The notes under the pieces: model-generated
Told to the model about the DNA's origin: nothing
The model's database searches: none
What the model saw: the letters and a program-made list of their open reading frames with translations, nothing else
Shown here: piece by piece, positions 1 to 9,795 of the stretch
How the letters are laid out: each line of letters begins with the position of its first letter
Position numbering within the stretch: position 1 is the stretch's first letter
Source of the DNA: Limnobacter olei
Lineage (GTDB): Bacteria > Pseudomonadota > Gammaproteobacteria > Burkholderiales > Burkholderiaceae_B
Assembly (NCBI RefSeq): GCF_029087225.1
Contig: NZ_JARFJD010000010.1
Span: 1-64,000, forward strand
Reading direction: 5' to 3'
DNA length: 64,000 nt
Program-made: the position numbers and the translations under genes

Positions 1-1
1 G

Positions 2-193
2 CCTGGGGATTATTCAGACCCAGGTTGGTACAAGCACCCGGCCAGAACCGTAGCCTTTGAATATGAAGGCCCGGACATGCCCAAGCCAGTTACGTCTGAT
101 AAGGCAGGAAAACCCGCCATGAAATCCAGCAATCGACCTCAGGAAACAATCGAGTTGAAGGTTAGAAAACCTCAAGGCCATTCGGGCCACTAA
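2..193 (+). CDS. C-terminal fragment of an unidentified protein (5' end outside window)
   Basis: An open frame enters from the left edge and ends at the TAA at 191-193, leaving about 63 residues. The tail is hydrophilic, with DPGWYKHP near its start and a His-Gly-rich end (GHSGH). The next gene starts only 10 bases later, after a GGAG ribosome site, so the two probably share a transcript. Everything downstream to 1112 is copper-related, so this is likely the end of another metal-handling protein. I do not recognise the family, and the fragment is too short to assign. Confidence 0.6.
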   Translation, partial: PGDYSDPGWYKHPARTVAFEYEGPDMPKPVTSDKAGKPAMKSSNRPQETIELKVRKPQGHSGH

Positions 194-203
194 GGAGTTA
201 GGC

Positions 204-713
204 ATGAAAAAAACATTCGCAAATCATTCTTTGTCCCTGTTGCTTGGCGCGGGGCTTTTATTGCCTGTGTCTGTAATGGCGCACGGCACCCAGGAGCACA
301 AAAAGCCAGATACCAATGTACAGACTGTTTTTGAGCAAACCGCTTGGGGCATTGCCGGCACTCCGACCAAGGCAAGCCGAACGGTCAAAGTGGTGATGTC
401 CGACAGCATGCGCTTTGAGCCTTCTTCAATGCAGTTCAAGGAAGGTGAAACAGTGAAATTTGTTGTGAAAAACGAAGGAAAGCTGATGCATGAGTTTGTT
501 CTGGGGACGAAAGACAAGAACCTGGAGCACGCAGGCTTAATGAAAAAGTTTCCAGGCATGGCGCATGACGAACCCTATATGGCGCATGTGGCCCCGGGGA
601 AAACCACTGAGATGGTATGGACATTTAACCGAAGTGGCGAATTTGAGTTTGCCTGCCTGATTGCTGGCCACTTTGACGCTGGCATGCGTGGGCCGTTGCG
701 GGTAGGCAAATAA
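204..713 (+). CDS. Cupredoxin-fold periplasmic copper protein (CopI-like)
   Basis: A 169-residue protein with a clear signal peptide (hydrophobic core about residues 9-26, cleavage near VMA-HG). The mature part is one cupredoxin domain. The expected type 1 copper ligands are visible: His96 in KLMHEF, then Cys151, His156 and Met161 in the C-terminal loop. Proteins of this kind bind copper in the periplasm and protect against copper, often encoded beside CusF-like and RND efflux genes, as here. ATG follows AAGGAG closely. It lies between the partial upstream gene and a CusF-like gene 36 bases downstream. An electron-transfer role cannot be excluded. Confidence 0.85.
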   Translation: MKKTFANHSLSLLLGAGLLLPVSVMAHGTQEHKKPDTNVQTVFEQTAWGIAGTPTKASRTVKVVMSDSMRFEPSSMQFKEGETVKFVVKNEGKLMHEFVLGTKDKNLEHAGLMKKFPGMAHDEPYMAHVAPGKTTEMVWTFNRSGEFEFACLIAGHFDAGMRGPLRVGK

Positions 714-749
714 GCCAACAATTGTTGTTAACACTGAAAAGGAAAAATC

Positions 750-1112
750 ATGAAAACCCAATTAATCAAAATCGCTTCTATCTTTGCATTGTCAATTTCG
801 ACTTCGGTTTTTGCCGGGGGAGGTCACGGCGGCCATTCAAGTAAAGCCGGTGAGCAAAAGTCCATGGAAGGCATGCAAATGAAGCAGTCTGAAACCATGG
901 AAATGACACAGGGCGAGGTGAAAAAAATTGATCCGAAGACTGGTAAGGTCACGTTGAAGCATGGCGAAATCAAAAACCTTCAAATGCCACCTATGACCAT
1001 GGTTTTCTCGGCCAAAGAGGCGGCGCAACTGGAAGGCCTGAACAAGGGCGATAACGTTTTGTTTGCTGTGGATCAAAACATGAACATCACCCACATCGAG
1101 AAGAAACAGTAA
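750..1112 (+). CDS. CusF-like periplasmic copper-binding protein
   Basis: 120 residues with a signal peptide ending near VFA-GG, a His/Met-rich linker (GGGHGGHSS, then MEGMQMKQ) and a CusF-type small beta-barrel. The motif KHGEIKNLQMPPMTMVF lines up with the CusF metal site: the His and the two Met ligands are kept, while the position of the CusF tryptophan that caps Cu(I) is a Met. Known CusF proteins hand Cu(I)/Ag(I) to CusB for export, and cusCBA is encoded 2 kb downstream. AAAGG before the ATG is a good ribosome site. Family assignment is firm; the Trp-to-Met change is read by eye. Confidence 0.88.
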   Translation: MKTQLIKIASIFALSISTSVFAGGGHGGHSSKAGEQKSMEGMQMKQSETMEMTQGEVKKIDPKTGKVTLKHGEIKNLQMPPMTMVFSAKEAAQLEGLNKGDNVLFAVDQNMNITHIEKKQ

Positions 1113-1127
1113 ACGGGAGAAGCACCA

Positions 1128-2120
1128 TTGCAAAACAAATCTGGATTTCCCGCTGGGTCCGTTATCGCGGGCAAAGTGGGTTTAATGCTGAGTTTGCTTG
1201 GTTCAGCAATGGTGCTTTGCGCCTGTCAAACAATCGGAAATTTTATTCAGCCGGAAAGTCACAAACCAACTGTTGCGGTGAAGAGAGAGCCTTGGTTTAG
1301 CGCCGAGCGTGCTACTCGCACACAGAAAATGGAGAAGGGCTTTATTTTGGTTCTGTCCGGTGGAGGGGTTCGGGGTTTTGCGCACATCGGAGTTCTAAAG
1401 GCCCTTGAGGAACAGGGGCTTGAGCCCAAAATGGTGATTGGTACCAGCGCTGGCGCTGTGGTGGCCGCTTACTGGGGGTTGGGTTATACAGCCGATCAAA
1501 TGATGCAACGTGCTGATTCACTAAGTAGCCGGGATCTGTTTGTACCTGTGTTGCCCAACCTGGGGCAGCCAGTTTTGAAGGGCGAGGCAGGGGTGTTCTC
1601 TGGCCAGTTTCTCGAGCGACAATTGCGTCGTGATTTTGGCGTTCAAACATTTGAAGATCTCTTAAAACCAGTTGCCATCGTGGCCACTGATCTGGAAACC
1701 GGTCGTCCCGTAGTTTTCAATTCGGGTGATGTTACTCAGGCTGTGCGTGCGTCTTCAACAATTCCGGGTATCTTCACACCACCTTCGATCAATGGACGTC
1801 TTTACATCGATGGCCAAGCCAGTTCACCACTACCCATTGGCCCGGCGCAGCGTTTGAGCAAACTACCCATTCTTGCCGTGGATGTGGTGTATCCACCCGA
1901 ACTTGCAGAGGTTTCTACGCTGACCGATGTGATGTTTCAAACCTTCTTGATATCCAGTTTCCGGATCAAAGAGCTTGAGATGCCAATGGCAACAATGATC
2001 ATCGCGCCGCAACTAAGCAATGTGGGTCAACTGGGTCTGAATGACCGTCATTGGGTATTCAACGCCGGTTATCTAGAAGCCAAAGAAAAACTTCGAAATT
2101 CTGAAAAACTGCTGAAATGA
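1128..2120 (+). CDS. Patatin-like phospholipase family lipoprotein
   Basis: 330 residues starting at a TTG, with GGGAG upstream. The N-terminus has a hydrophobic stretch ending in a lipobox-like LCAC at about residues 30-33, so it is probably a lipoprotein. The patatin hydrolase signature is complete: the glycine-rich oxyanion loop SGGGVRG (77-83), the nucleophile elbow GTSAG with Ser107, and the DG dyad partner near residue 230 (YIDGQASSPLP). It resembles RssA-type bacterial patatins, which are serine lipid acyl hydrolases. It begins 15 bases after the cusF-like gene and may be cotranscribed with the copper genes, but nothing shows a copper-related role. Confidence 0.85.
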   Translation: MQNKSGFPAGSVIAGKVGLMLSLLGSAMVLCACQTIGNFIQPESHKPTVAVKREPWFSAERATRTQKMEKGFILVLSGGGVRGFAHIGVLKALEEQGLEPKMVIGTSAGAVVAAYWGLGYTADQMMQRADSLSSRDLFVPVLPNLGQPVLKGEAGVFSGQFLERQLRRDFGVQTFEDLLKPVAIVATDLETGRPVVFNSGDVTQAVRASSTIPGIFTPPSINGRLYIDGQASSPLPIGPAQRLSKLPILAVDVVYPPELAEVSTLTDVMFQTFLISSFRIKELEMPMATMIIAPQLSNVGQLGLNDRHWVFNAGYLEAKEKLRNSEKLLK

Positions 2121-2136
2121 TGTGTCAAATAAGTGC

Positions 2137-2165
2137 AGGGTTGGCGTGAATTTCACGCCAACCCT
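2137..2165. terminator. Bidirectional hairpin terminator between convergent genes
   Basis: A perfect 13-bp stem (AGGGTTGGCGTGA with its complement) and a 3-base loop lie between the patatin gene and the converging small gene at 2177. There is no long T run on either side, so termination is inferred from stem strength and position. Confidence 0.6.
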
Positions 2166-2176
2166 CTCCCCTTTCA

Positions 2177-2485
2177 TTAGCTTGCATCGCCTTCGGTAAG
2201 GTCAACGCTTTTAATCGCACTCAGTACCTCAGCCCGTGACTTGGATGATTCAAATTCGTGTACCAACAATGTCGAGTCTCCGGCCAGAGGGTTGAACCGA
2301 TCTGCTTTTACAGCTTGTTGATACTCATTTAGCACGGTCGCTTGGGAGGCCGATTTACCTTGGCTGATCAGTGTCACGTGGTCAGTGCCATCGCCGTGAT
2401 CTGTAGGGCCACTGGCCAAGGCAAAAGCTGGAAGCGTTGCGGAAATGGCAAACACTGTGGATGCGATCAATTGACGTGTTTTCAT
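2177..2485 (-). CDS. Small secreted protein of unknown function
   Basis: 102 residues with a typical signal peptide (cleavage near ALA-SG) followed by a His/Asp-rich segment GPTDHGDGTDH and a helix-forming C-terminal part ending in ESSKSRAEVLSAI. The start has GGAG six bases upstream. It is transcribed divergently from the Cys-rich gene and cusCBA, sharing the intergenic region that carries a CopR-like palindrome, so metal-responsive expression is plausible. There is a faint resemblance to the DUF4148 group (short secreted proteins with an SRAEV-like segment), too weak to assign. Confidence 0.7.
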   Translation of the reverse strand: MKTRQLIASTVFAISATLPAFALASGPTDHGDGTDHVTLISQGKSASQATVLNEYQQAVKADRFNPLAGDSTLLVHEFESSKSRAEVLSAIKSVDLTEGDAS

Positions 2486-2593
2486 GGTAAATCTCCTTGA
2501 GTGTATTAGTTTGGGTTTTGCCTTTGCTTTCCATCAAGCGTTGGCATGACTCACACTTTACGTAGGGGCAAATGACCAGATCCTCTCAATTGC

Positions 2594-2609
2594 ATTACAA
2601 ATTTGTAAT
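2594..2609. promoter_or_regulatory. Putative CopR/PcoR-type response-regulator box
   Basis: A perfect 16-bp palindrome, ATTACAAATTTGTAAT, lies in the 200-bp divergent region between the small secreted protein and the cus operon. Its form resembles the cop box bound by PcoR/CusR-family regulators of copper operons. An extended -10-like TGTGCTACC follows at about 2649-2657, which would put transcription start near 2663 and supports translation from 2687. No copRS genes are inside the window. Confidence 0.6.
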
Positions 2610-2686
2610 GGACAATGAACGTAAATTTCTTGTTGTGCTTATCGACTGTGTGCTACCTTTTCAAGGCAATTACCATTGAAAGCCAC

Positions 2687-3004
2687 ATGATCCACCGATT
2701 GCTGATTCACGCTGCATTGTTGTTTGCGCTGCTTTTTCAAAGCCTGGCGCACGCGTTGCCATGCTGCGCCGAGATGGATGCATTGCAATCGGACAACACG
2801 CCAGTAGCCACAATGGACGAGATGGCGCAACATGTGGAGGAAGGTTGTTTTGCAGGTTCCCCGGTATGTTGTGTGGTGCCTTCGCTGGCTTATGAAGCAG
2901 TAATTCTCGACCCTCAGAGTGTTTCACCCGTGCACGTGCCAACAGTGAAAACACTGTTGCTCTCCCAGCTTCAAATTCCTCTTGATCGCCCGCCCCGGGC
3001 CTGA
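2687..3004 (+). CDS. Small Cys-rich exported protein preceding cusCBA
   Basis: 105 residues if started at the ATG at 2687. An in-frame ATG at 2615 sits only 6 bases after the putative cop box and would fall upstream of the predicted transcript, so it was not chosen. The N-terminus is a signal peptide (LLIHAALLFALLFQSLAHA), followed by CC at the presumed mature start and a later CFAGSPVCC cluster, so thiol metal binding is plausible. It is the first gene of the cus operon, with cusC starting about 90 bases downstream. Not a family I recognise; small Cys-rich proteins of this kind are common at the head of czc/cus operons. Confidence 0.65.
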   Translation: MIHRLLIHAALLFALLFQSLAHALPCCAEMDALQSDNTPVATMDEMAQHVEEGCFAGSPVCCVVPSLAYEAVILDPQSVSPVHVPTVKTLLLSQLQIPLDRPPRA

Positions 3005-3096
3005 CTTCTGTTGAAACCCCTGAACTGCCGCGATGCTTGACTGCTCGCGGTTTCCATCGTTTATCTCATGGTTTGAACACCATGCAGGAGGCCCCC

Positions 3097-4422
3097 ATGT
3101 TGGGCAAAACAACCTTTATTAAATTGGCGCTGGTTGCAGTGGCTTTGGTGGCAGTATTTTTCATGGGCAAAGTGATTGCCCAAGATACAGCCTCCACCGA
3201 GTACACCTTGGCGCAGGCATTGACTCAGCAAGAGCGAGGGGTGTTGAGCCTGTCGCAAGCCCTTGCCCTGGCCGAGCAGCGATCCGAGGCACTGCGTGCG
3301 CAAGACGCCGCCACGCAAGCCGCGCAAAGCCAGGCCACCGCAGCGGGCGAGCTGCCCGACCCCATGCTGAACCTGGAAGTGATCAACATCCCTGCCAACG
3401 GGCCCGACCAGTTCAGCCTGGCGGCTGACTTCATGACCATGCGTGGTGTGGGTGTTTCTCAAACATTTACCCGGAAGGACAAGCGCAACGCTCAGGCCAA
3501 TGTGTTCAACAAAAGCGCCGAGTTTGCTCAAGCCGGAAAGTTTCAGGCGTTGAGCAAATTGCGCACCGCCACAGCGCAGGCGTATCTGGATCGGTTTTAC
3601 TTGCAGGAAATTCTGGCATTGCTGCAATCGCAACGCGCCGAACTTGAATTGCAAATTGAAGCTGCCAATGCCCTGTACCGGTCTGGCAAGACAGCTCAAA
3701 CCGATGTGTTTGCAGCACGTACAGAACTGGGTTTGATGGACCTGAAAATTCAGGATACACAAACCCTGCTGGATAATGCACAAGCGGAACTGCTGCGCTG
3801 GGTGGGTGAGCAAGCTGATGCACCCCTCGCTGGCCCGGTGGACTTGACGCAATCCCGCTTGCAGGCATCAGACCTGTTTGAAAAGCTTCACCGCCACCCG
3901 GAGGTGTTGGCCCTTGAAAAAGTCGAGGCCACTGCACTTGCCGAGGTTCAAGTGAAGCAACAGGAAAAGTCCGCAGACTGGACCTTGTCGGTAATGTATG
4001 CCGGGCGTGGGCCCGCGTTCTCTGAGATGCTTTCTTTTGGCGCATCACGCCCACTGTTTGTGGACCAAGACAACCGGCAGAATCAGGCACTGGTCTCAGC
4101 CAATGCCATGGCCGCAAAGGCCAAGGCTGAGCGCATTGAACTGCACCGCGAACACTTGGTGCAAACACAACGCTGGCAACAGACCTGGAAAAGTAACTTG
4201 AAGCGAATCAGCGATTTTGATCGCAGCCTGATTCCGCTGACCCAACAGCGCACGCAAGCCGCGCTCGCAGCTTACCAAGGGGCCACGGGTACCCTGGCCG
4301 AGGTGCTGGCTGCGCGCCGAATGGAAATCGACATGCGCATGGAAAAACTGCGCATTCAAATGGACACTGCCCAACTTTGGGCACAACTGGAATACCTGAT
4401 TCCTGTAGAGGTACAACAATGA
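3097..4422 (+). CDS. cusC: CusC/CzcC-like outer-membrane channel of a metal RND efflux pump
   Basis: 441 residues from the ATG at 3097, which has AGGAG six bases upstream and is followed directly by a signal-anchor-like segment (LALVAVALVAVFFMGKVIAQ). An earlier in-frame ATG at 3037 lacks such a site. The protein is a TolC-family trimeric channel subunit: two long alpha-helical repeats rich in Ala, Gln and Glu, with the DPMLNLEV segment common in metal-pump channels. Together with CusB and CusA it would carry Cu(I)/Ag(I) across the outer membrane. Its stop overlaps the cusB start (ATGA). Confidence 0.88.
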   Translation: MLGKTTFIKLALVAVALVAVFFMGKVIAQDTASTEYTLAQALTQQERGVLSLSQALALAEQRSEALRAQDAATQAAQSQATAAGELPDPMLNLEVINIPANGPDQFSLAADFMTMRGVGVSQTFTRKDKRNAQANVFNKSAEFAQAGKFQALSKLRTATAQAYLDRFYLQEILALLQSQRAELELQIEAANALYRSGKTAQTDVFAARTELGLMDLKIQDTQTLLDNAQAELLRWVGEQADAPLAGPVDLTQSRLQASDLFEKLHRHPEVLALEKVEATALAEVQVKQQEKSADWTLSVMYAGRGPAFSEMLSFGASRPLFVDQDNRQNQALVSANAMAAKAKAERIELHREHLVQTQRWQQTWKSNLKRISDFDRSLIPLTQQRTQAALAAYQGATGTLAEVLAARRMEIDMRMEKLRIQMDTAQLWAQLEYLIPVEVQQ

Positions 4423-5792
4423 AAAAGACGCATATTGCAGTTGGGGTATTCGCAATGGCTGCGCTGGCAAGCGGGGGTTATGGTTTGTGGGCACTGGGAA
4501 TGAGCCAGGGCATGGAAATGATGTCGGCACCCATTGGTGCTGCTGAAGGCGCTGCTGAGGGAGAGGCTAACACAGTGGGTGGACAGGACCCCTCCACCTG
4601 GAATATTCCGCAAGGTGAAGCCGCCACGCGCCGCCACATGGAAAGCGGCATCAAGGCCGGCGATATCGATCCTGAAACCGGGTTGGCCGTGCAGTATTAC
4701 CACGACCCCATGGTGCCTGGCCGCAAATTCGATTCCCCGGGCAAAAGCCCCTTCATGGACATGATGCTGGTACCAGCCTATTCGGGCGCAGATTCAGCCG
4801 ACAGTAGCAGTGTAAAGGTAAGTCCGCGCATTCAGCAAAACCTGGGCATACGCACAGCGGCGGTGTCCATGGGCATGTTGGCTCCAGAAATCAGCGCCAG
4901 TGGTTCTGTGCAGTGGAACGAGCGTGAGCGGGTGGTGATTCAATCCCGTGCCATGGGTTACGTGGAAAACCTCAATGTGACAGCCACACTGGATGCCGTA
5001 AAGCAGGGTCAAACCCTGTTAACCGTGTATGTGCCCGACTGGATTGCAGCGCAGGAGGAATTCCTTTCACTTCGAAAAATGAAAGGTGAGAACTTGCAGC
5101 CCTTGGTCGATGCTGCGCGGCAACGCATGTTGCAAGTGGGCATGAGCCATGCGCAAATTCGGCAGGTTGAGCAAAGTGGGCGAACACAACCCCGTGTGGC
5201 CATTGTTGCACCCCGCAGCGGCGTGGTGACCGAATTGATGGTGCGCGAGGGAATGACCGTCCAACCCGGCATGACCCTGATGGAAATCAATGGGCTGTCC
5301 ACGGTGTGGGTGCAGGCCGAGGTACCGGAAGGGCAGGCCGTATACGTGCGGCCAGGTGTCAATGTGGTGGCCAAGGCTCAGGCCATACCTGGCCAAACCT
5401 TTGAAGGCACGGTGCAGGCAGTACTTCCCCAGATCAATAGCAACTCCCGCACTGTACTGGCCCGTATCGTGTTGAAGAATTCACAGCAAAGGCTGTTGCC
5501 CGGTATGTTTGTTCAAACCCGCTTCATGGATTCAAGCCGACCAGAAACATTGATTGTTCCCTCGGAAGCAGTCATTCAAACCGGCCGCCGCGCTGTGGTG
5601 ATGCTGGCCAACGACGAGGGTCGGTTCACACCGGTTGAAATTAAAACAGGCATTGAGTTCGATGGGAAAACCGAGGTGCTGGAAGGCCTGCAACCCGGCC
5701 AGGAGGTGGTGCTTTCTGGTCAGTTCCTGATTGACTCTGAAGCCAGTTTGCGAGGGCTTGAAGCGCGTTTGAATACCGGAGAGCAACCATGA
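4419..5792 (+). CDS. cusB: CusB-like periplasmic adaptor of a copper/silver RND pump
   Basis: 457 residues from the ATG at 4419, overlapping the cusC stop; an in-frame ATG 42 bases earlier lies inside cusC and is less likely. It has an N-terminal membrane anchor/signal, then a segment [18 protein letters not shown] that corresponds to the heavy-metal-binding motif of CusB relatives but has lost the Cys residues. Lipoyl/barrel-sandwich, alpha-hairpin and beta-barrel adaptor regions follow (for example [15 protein letters not shown] and [11 protein letters not shown]). CusB links CusA to CusC and accepts metal from CusF. Its stop overlaps the cusA start. Confidence 0.9.
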   Translation: MKKTHIAVGVFAMAALASGGYGLWALGMSQGMEMMSAPIGAAEGAAEGEANTVGGQDPSTWNIPQGEAATRRHMESGIKAGDIDPETGLAVQYYHDPMVPGRKFDSPGKSPFMDMMLVPAYSGADSADSSSVKVSPRIQQNLGIRTAAVSMGMLAPEISASGSVQWNERERVVIQSRAMGYVENLNVTATLDAVKQGQTLLTVYVPDWIAAQEEFLSLRKMKGENLQPLVDAARQRMLQVGMSHAQIRQVEQSGRTQPRVAIVAPRSGVVTELMVREGMTVQPGMTLMEINGLSTVWVQAEVPEGQAVYVRPGVNVVAKAQAIPGQTFEGTVQAVLPQINSNSRTVLARIVLKNSQQRLLPGMFVQTRFMDSSRPETLIVPSEAVIQTGRRAVVMLANDEGRFTPVEIKTGIEFDGKTEVLEGLQPGQEVVLSGQFLIDSEASLRGLEARLNTGEQP

Positions 5793-8700
5793 TTGCCTTC
5801 ATTATTCGCTGGTCGATTGCTAACCGCTTGCTGGTGTTGATTGCCACGGTCATGATCAGTGCGTGGGGTGTGGTGTCATTGTACAAAACTCCACTGGATG
5901 CTTTGCCCGATTTATCTGACGTGCAAGTGATTGTGCGCACCAGCTTTCCTGGGCAGGCCCCTCAAATTGTTGAAAATCAGGTGACCTACCCGCTCACCAC
6001 CACCATGCTTTCTGTGCCCGGCGCGAAAGACGTGCGCGGCTTCTCGTTTTTTGGCGACAGTTTTGTTTACATTATTTTTGAAGATGGTGTGGACTTGTAC
6101 TGGGCGCGTTCGCGGGTACTGGAGTATTTAAATCAGGCGCAAAGCAGCCTTCCAGCGGGTGCCAAAAGCGCCTTGGGGCCAGATGCCACAGGCGTGGGCT
6201 GGATTTACCAATACGCTCTGCAAGACACCACCGGCAGCATGGATGTGTCGCAACTGCGGGCACTGCAAGACTGGTTTTTGCGTTATGAGTTAAAAACAGT
6301 CGAGAATGTGGCAGAGGTGGCTTCGGTTGGCGGTTTTGTGAAGCAGTACCAGGTGGTGCTCGACCCTCAAAAGCTGGCGGGCTACGGCATTACACTGGAT
6401 GAAGTAATCAAGGCCATCAACGAGGCCAATCAGGAAGCGGGTGGCTCGGTGATTGAACTGGGTGAAGCCGAGTACATGGTGCGCGCCACCGGGTACCTGG
6501 AGAATCTGGACGATTTTCGTTCGGTTCCCCTGAAAAGCGGTGCAACCGGTATTCCTGTTCAACTCGGCGACGTTGCACGCATCCAGATTGGTCCGGAAAT
6601 GCGCCGAGGCATTGGTGAGTTGAATGGCGAGGGCGAATCAGTGGGTGGCGTCATTGTGATGCGATCCGGTAAAAATGCCCTCCAAACCATCGACGCGGTC
6701 AAGGTCAAACTGGAAAGCCTGAAAGCTGGTTTGCCCAAAGGGGTTGAAATCGTGCCTGTGTATGACCGGTCTACCCTGATCAACAACGCCATCGACAACC
6801 TCAGCTTCAAATTGCTTGAAGAGTTCATCGTGGTTGCGCTTGTGTGCCTGGTTTTCCTGTTGCACTTTCGATCTGCGTTTGTGGCGATTGTTTCCCTGCC
6901 CTTGGGTGTGTTGGTGTCGTTTATCGTGATGGAGCAGCAAGGTGTGAATGCCAATGTGATGTCGCTGGGTGGCATTGCGATTGCCGTGGGGGCCATGGTG
7001 GACGCCGCGCTGGTCATGATTGAAAACGCGCACAAGCATCTCGAACAGTGGGCGCATGACAACCCCGGCAAGGAATTAACAGGCACAGAGCGCTGGCGCG
7101 TGATTGGTGACGCATCCACTGAAGTGGGGCCCGCGCTTTTTTCTTCCTTGTTGATCATCACGCTTAGTTTTATCCCTGTTTTCACGCTAGAGGCACAGGA
7201 GGGGCGTTTATTCTCTCCCTTGGCGTTTACAAAAACCTATGCGATGGCGGCCTCGGCGGGTTTAGCCATTACCCTGATCCCGGTGTTGATGGGGTATCTG
7301 ATTCGGGGAAAAATTCCCAATGAAAATTCGAACCCAATCAATCGAGGTTTGATTGCAGCGTATCGCCCCGCACTCGATGCCGTGTTGAAATTTCCAAAAA
7401 CGACCGTCGCGGTAGCCTTGGTACTATTGGGAATCAGCTTCTACCCGCTTAGCCAGTTGGGCAGTGAATTCATGCCGCCATTGGACGAAGGGGATTTGTT
7501 GTACATGCCCACCGCTTTGCCTGGTTTGTCGGCAGGTAAGGCTGCCGAGTTGTTGCAACAAACAGATCGCTTGATCGCCACGCTACCAGAAGTCGAATCG
7601 GTTTACGGCAAAGCAGGACGTGCTGAATCAGCAACAGACCCCGCACCCATGGAGATGTTTGAAACCACCATTCAGTTCAAGCCCAAAAGTGAATGGCGAG
7701 ATGGTATGACAGCCGATATGTTGGTAGACGAGCTGGACAAAATTGTACGCGTACCTGGCCTAACCAACATTTGGGTGCCCCCTATTCGCAACCGCATCGA
7801 CATGTTGGCCACTGGCATTAAAAGCCCGGTGGGTGTGAAGGTGACGGGTGCAGACTTGGGTACCATCAACAAGGTGGCCGTGGACATTGAAAAGGCCGTA
7901 AAAAATATAGAGGGAGTGAGTAGCGCATTCGCTGAACGCCTCACTGGCGGGCGTTATGTGGATGTTGATATTGACCGTGACCTGGCTGCGCGCTACGGCA
8001 TGAACATATCCGATATTCAATCGATTATTTCAAGCGCAGTGGGTGGCATGAACATTGGTGAAACGGTGGAAGGTTTGCAGCGTTTTCCAATCAATGTGCG
8101 TTACCCGCGTGAATTGCGCGATTCACTGACCCGCCTGCGTGCCTTGCCAATTTACACCGGTTCAGGCCAGCGCATTGTGTTGGGCGATGTTGCCAAAATC
8201 AGCATCACCGATGGGCCACCCATGTTACGCAGTGAAAACTCCCGATTGGCGGGCTATGTGTACATCGACATTCGCGGGCGCGACCTTCAATCGGCTGTGC
8301 TTGATATGCAGCGTGTGGTCGCCGAGCAGGTGGAACTGCCTGCGGGCTATTCCATTTCATGGTCAGGGCAGTTTGAATATCTGGAGCGTGCAACGGCTAA
8401 ATTGAAGCTGGTGGTGCCATTTACCCTGCTGATTATTTTCGTGTTGTTGTACATGACATTCAAAGTAGTGGATGAAGCTTTGCTGATTATGGCAACGCTG
8501 CCATTTGCATTGGTTGGCGGCGCATGGCTGTTGTGGCTTCTTGAGTTCAATTTGTCAGTGGCGGGAGCTGTGGGCTTCATTGCACTGGCGGGGGTGGCTG
8601 CAGAATTTGGCGTCATCATGCTGCTGTACCTGAATCAAAGCTGGGCAAGTCGGGTGAAGCGTGGCCTGATAGGCGAGGATGATCTACTGGATGCAATTCG

Positions 8701-8923
8701 CGAAGGTGCAGTGCTGCGTGTTCGACCCAAAGCAATGACTGTGCTTACCATTCTTGCGGGCCTGATACCTATTATGTGGGGTACAGGTACGGGAAGTGAG
8801 GTAATGCAACGGATTGCCGCACCCATGGTAGGTGGTATGGTCAGTGCACCGTTGTTGTCAATGTTCGTGGTGCCTGCGGTGTTTTTGCTGATGCGGCGCA
8901 GTCAAACCCAAAAGCCCGATTAA
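5789..8923 (+). CDS. cusA: CusA-like heavy-metal efflux RND transporter
   Basis: 1044 residues, the full length for HME-RND pumps, with the twelve expected membrane segments in two halves. The copper/silver type is supported by conserved methionine positions of the CusA metal relay: [27 protein letters not shown] and [15 protein letters not shown]. The proton-relay segment [22 protein letters not shown] carries the acidic residue of TM4. It uses proton motive force to export Cu(I)/Ag(I) from periplasm or cytoplasm through CusC. ATG overlaps the cusB stop by four bases. The gene ends tail to tail against the cupin gene, sharing stop-codon bases. Confidence 0.95.
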   Translation: MIAFIIRWSIANRLLVLIATVMISAWGVVSLYKTPLDALPDLSDVQVIVRTSFPGQAPQIVENQVTYPLTTTMLSVPGAKDVRGFSFFGDSFVYIIFEDGVDLYWARSRVLEYLNQAQSSLPAGAKSALGPDATGVGWIYQYALQDTTGSMDVSQLRALQDWFLRYELKTVENVAEVASVGGFVKQYQVVLDPQKLAGYGITLDEVIKAINEANQEAGGSVIELGEAEYMVRATGYLENLDDFRSVPLKSGATGIPVQLGDVARIQIGPEMRRGIGELNGEGESVGGVIVMRSGKNALQTIDAVKVKLESLKAGLPKGVEIVPVYDRSTLINNAIDNLSFKLLEEFIVVALVCLVFLLHFRSAFVAIVSLPLGVLVSFIVMEQQGVNANVMSLGGIAIAVGAMVDAALVMIENAHKHLEQWAHDNPGKELTGTERWRVIGDASTEVGPALFSSLLIITLSFIPVFTLEAQEGRLFSPLAFTKTYAMAASAGLAITLIPVLMGYLIRGKIPNENSNPINRGLIAAYRPALDAVLKFPKTTVAVALVLLGISFYPLSQLGSEFMPPLDEGDLLYMPTALPGLSAGKAAELLQQTDRLIATLPEVESVYGKAGRAESATDPAPMEMFETTIQFKPKSEWRDGMTADMLVDELDKIVRVPGLTNIWVPPIRNRIDMLATGIKSPVGVKVTGADLGTINKVAVDIEKAVKNIEGVSSAFAERLTGGRYVDVDIDRDLAARYGMNISDIQSIISSAVGGMNIGETVEGLQRFPINVRYPRELRDSLTRLRALPIYTGSGQRIVLGDVAKISITDGPPMLRSENSRLAGYVYIDIRGRDLQSAVLDMQRVVAEQVELPAGYSISWSGQFEYLERATAKLKLVVPFTLLIIFVLLYMTFKVVDEALLIMATLPFALVGGAWLLWLLEFNLSVAGAVGFIALAGVAAEFGVIMLLYLNQSWASRVKRGLIGEDDLLDAIREGAVLRVRPKAMTVLTILAGLIPIMWGTGTGSEVMQRIAAPMVGGMVSAPLLSMFVVPAVFLLMRRSQTQKPD

Positions 8924-9195
8924 CTTTTTCGGCCCACCAGGTACACAACGCCTTGTGGGCCGTAAGATTCACTGTGCAGTTCGTTCAGCGCAAGATGGAA
9001 CACATCGCCTGCTTCATAGTGGGTGATACGACCAGCACATTCAATTGAAATAGTACCTTCAAGAATCAAAGCTTTTGCCTCGAATGGGTGGCGGTGATCA
9101 CCCAATCCAGTGTTGCCCTCCCGAGTAACTGTGACCACCTCTGAAAAGCCGGCCAATTCGAGCTCTCTGAGAAATTCTTCTTTTGATTTGTTCAT
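8920..9195 (-). CDS. Small single-domain cupin protein
   Basis: 91 residues forming one cupin barrel. Motif 1 is visible as [15 protein letters not shown], giving two His and a Glu as likely metal ligands, and motif 2 as [17 protein letters not shown] with the last His. Such short cupins are metal-binding proteins of varied or unknown function, often sensors or isomerase-like. It converges on cusA with overlapping stop codons and is read toward it, so it has its own promoter in the 84-bp gap before 9280. No substrate can be inferred. Confidence 0.8.
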   Translation of the reverse strand: MNKSKEEFLRELELAGFSEVVTVTREGNTGLGDHRHPFEAKALILEGTISIECAGRITHYEAGDVFHLALNELHSESYGPQGVVYLVGRKS

Positions 9196-9279
9196 GTGTA
9201 AACGCAGATCAAAGTTTGACGTTGAATAAGGTGCAGCTCGACAACCATTATCCTAACCTTACTTCAAAAGGTGTCCGCC

Positions 9280-9795
9280 ATGTTCAACCAACGCAGCAGG
9301 TCGCGCTCCCTGTCGTTCGATTCAAATCGACGGCAGGGCTCGTTTCTGGGCAAAGTCAGTAAATTTCTTTTTGTGTTGTTCAGTTTGATGGTCGTCACCG
9401 CACTCACTTTGTTTGGTGTGTCTTCCTGTCAGGAAAAAGCGGCGGCCCAGCAGGTACTGTCGTACACATCGAAAAACAATTGCGAATTCCGGTTTGAGGG
9501 CGTCGGCCACACCCTGATCGAAAATCACTGCGGCAACAGTGCCGGAGTGTATTTCATGACGCCACAGGGCTTGCACACTGCGCCGTTGATCGATCCCGAA
9601 GTCAGCACCCTGGTGAGCCAGCACGGTTGTGAAGCCCCAAACCAGTGCGTGTTCAATCTGGAAATGAAGCCCCGTGCTATCAGTGGCCAGTTTGATTACA
9701 CCATCAACGGTAAACAGGGTTTTTACAGCTTTGAGTGGCCCAGAGACGATCAACCGCGCTTGGTTGAAAGCAGTAGTACACCCAATAAATCCTGA
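9280..9795 (+). CDS. Single-pass membrane protein of unknown function
   Basis: 171 residues from the ATG at 9280, preceded by AAAGG at good spacing; a GTG nine bases earlier is possible but sits within that ribosome site. A basic Arg/Ser-rich N-terminus is followed by one membrane segment (about residues 27-48, FLFVLFSLMVVTALTLFGVSS), then a soluble domain with four Cys, probably periplasmic. The last 46 bases overlap the end of the converging hybrid kinase gene. I do not recognise the family. Confidence 0.65.
   Translation: MFNQRSRSRSLSFDSNRRQGSFLGKVSKFLFVLFSLMVVTALTLFGVSSCQEKAAAQQVLSYTSKNNCEFRFEGVGHTLIENHCGNSAGVYFMTPQGLHTAPLIDPEVSTLVSQHGCEAPNQCVFNLEMKPRAISGQFDYTINGKQGFYSFEWPRDDQPRLVESSSTPNKS

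Noticed and set aside
3061-3852. 263-residue open frame on the minus strand opposite cusC
   Set aside because: It is a shadow of cusC: Cys/Gln/Leu-rich, no ribosome site, and cusC is certain.
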